Positions 5,378 through 5,697 of a stretch of 5,697 bases of DNA are shown here, piece by piece. A program made the translations under genes and the position numbers. Below the pieces are notes generated by a model. The model was not told the DNA's origin. It did not search any database and saw only the letters and a program-made list of their open reading frames with translations. Position 1 is the stretch's first letter. Every line of letters begins with the position of its first letter. Source of the DNA: an uncultured Oscillibacter sp. (lineage in GTDB: Bacteria; Bacillota; Clostridia; Oscillospirales; Oscillospiraceae). Location: assembly GCA_904393855.1 (NCBI GenBank), contig CAJFNE010000123.1:1-5697 (forward strand), given 5' to 3'.

Positions 5378-5411
5378 AAGCGAGGCAGGCCCTTGGGGGC
5401 CTGCCTCGCTT
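5378..5411. terminator. Bidirectional terminator hairpin between converging genes
   Basis: A perfect 15-bp stem, 5378-5392 with 5397-5411, around a TTGG loop. It lies eight bases after the HAD stop and five bases beyond the stop of the converging kinase gene. On the plus strand the T stretch is poor (TTCATATT); on the minus strand it is TTGTTGTTTT, better for termination. The stem is long enough to serve both sides. Confidence 0.85.
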
Positions 5412-5415
5412 CATA

Positions 5416-5697
5416 TTACCAGCTTTTCAAATGGTGCATCACCGGGTTTTCCCGGGCAAAGTACTCCGCCAGGGTGCGGTACTCCCGGTACAGCCGGTCG
5501 TAGGCCGCCGCGCGATCCCGGTCGGGATGATAGACGGTCTCCGCCGGGCGGGTCATGGCCCGGACCGCTGCCGCGGGCTCCGGGTACAGCCCCGCCGCCG
5601 CTGCCGCCAGCATGGCGCTTCCCAGGGCGGCGGCCTGCTCCTCCCCGGCAACGGCAACCGGGCGGTTCAGCACATCCGCGAAAATCCGCATCATGAG
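5416..5697 (-). CDS. araB: FGGY carbohydrate kinase C-terminus, probable L-ribulokinase (partial)
   Basis: The last 93 residues of a sugar kinase whose 5' part lies beyond the right edge; the frame is open across the edge. RIFADVLNRPVAV followed by EEQAAALGSAMLAAAAAG is the C-terminal signature of the FGGY kinase fold, next to the nucleotide pocket. The tail (YDRLYREYRTLAEYF, then VMHHLKSW) closely resembles the end of Bacillus-type L-ribulokinase, which ends with a similar LYEEYKKLHDYF and VMKRLK pattern. AraB phosphorylates L-ribulose in the L-arabinose pathway. Xylulokinase and glycerol kinase share the first signature but not this tail, so ribulokinase is preferred without being certain. 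It converges on the HAD gene and shares its terminator; the araA and araD partners would have to lie upstream of it, outside the window. Confidence 0.72.
   Translation of the reverse strand, partial: LMMRIFADVLNRPVAVAGEEQAAALGSAMLAAAAAGLYPEPAAAVRAMTRPAETVYHPDRDRAAAYDRLYREYRTLAEYFARENPVMHHLKSW

Overview
The window is GC-rich and carries typical Bacillota (Firmicutes) hallmarks: an rplU-prp-rpmA operon in which L27 has the N-terminal extension removed by the Prp protease, strong sigma-A type promoters, GGAGG ribosome binding sites and factor-independent terminators. High GC with these traits suggests a gut clostridium of the Oscillospiraceae/Ruminococcaceae type (Flavonifractor/Lawsonibacter-like). 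That placement is inference; no marker here fixes the genus.

Layout. Positions 1-478 (minus strand) hold a two-gene operon: a small four-helix membrane protein resembling the DUF3796 family, then a short XRE repressor cut by the left edge, joined by a GTGA stop/start overlap. A divergent control region (479-650) carries one promoter for that operon and one for a plus-strand gene (651-1466). That gene encodes an XRE DNA-binding domain fused to one membrane helix and a probable extracytoplasmic domain.

Positions 1515-2635 are the ribosomal operon: a near-consensus promoter, an approximately 80-base structured leader (probable L21 leader), rplU (bL21), prp (cysteine protease maturing L27), rpmA (bL27 precursor) and a strong terminator. 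The protease and its substrate are neighbours, and the cleavage site is visible in L27. Positions 2636-2870 show no convincing gene.

Positions 2871-5411 form a second transcription unit. A strong extended -10 promoter is followed by an approximately 160-base 5' leader with two mutually exclusive foldings around the ribosome binding site. Then come two tandem MgtC/SapB-family membrane proteins (paralogs of each other), a Cof-type HAD phosphatase, and a 15-bp terminator hairpin that also closes the converging gene. The leader is the best candidate for an undescribed regulatory RNA in the window. At the right edge (5416-5697, minus strand) is the C-terminal end of an FGGY sugar kinase, most like L-ribulokinase (AraB).

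Most genes are recognisable members of known families. No CRISPR array, tRNA, rRNA, insertion sequence or phage gene was seen.
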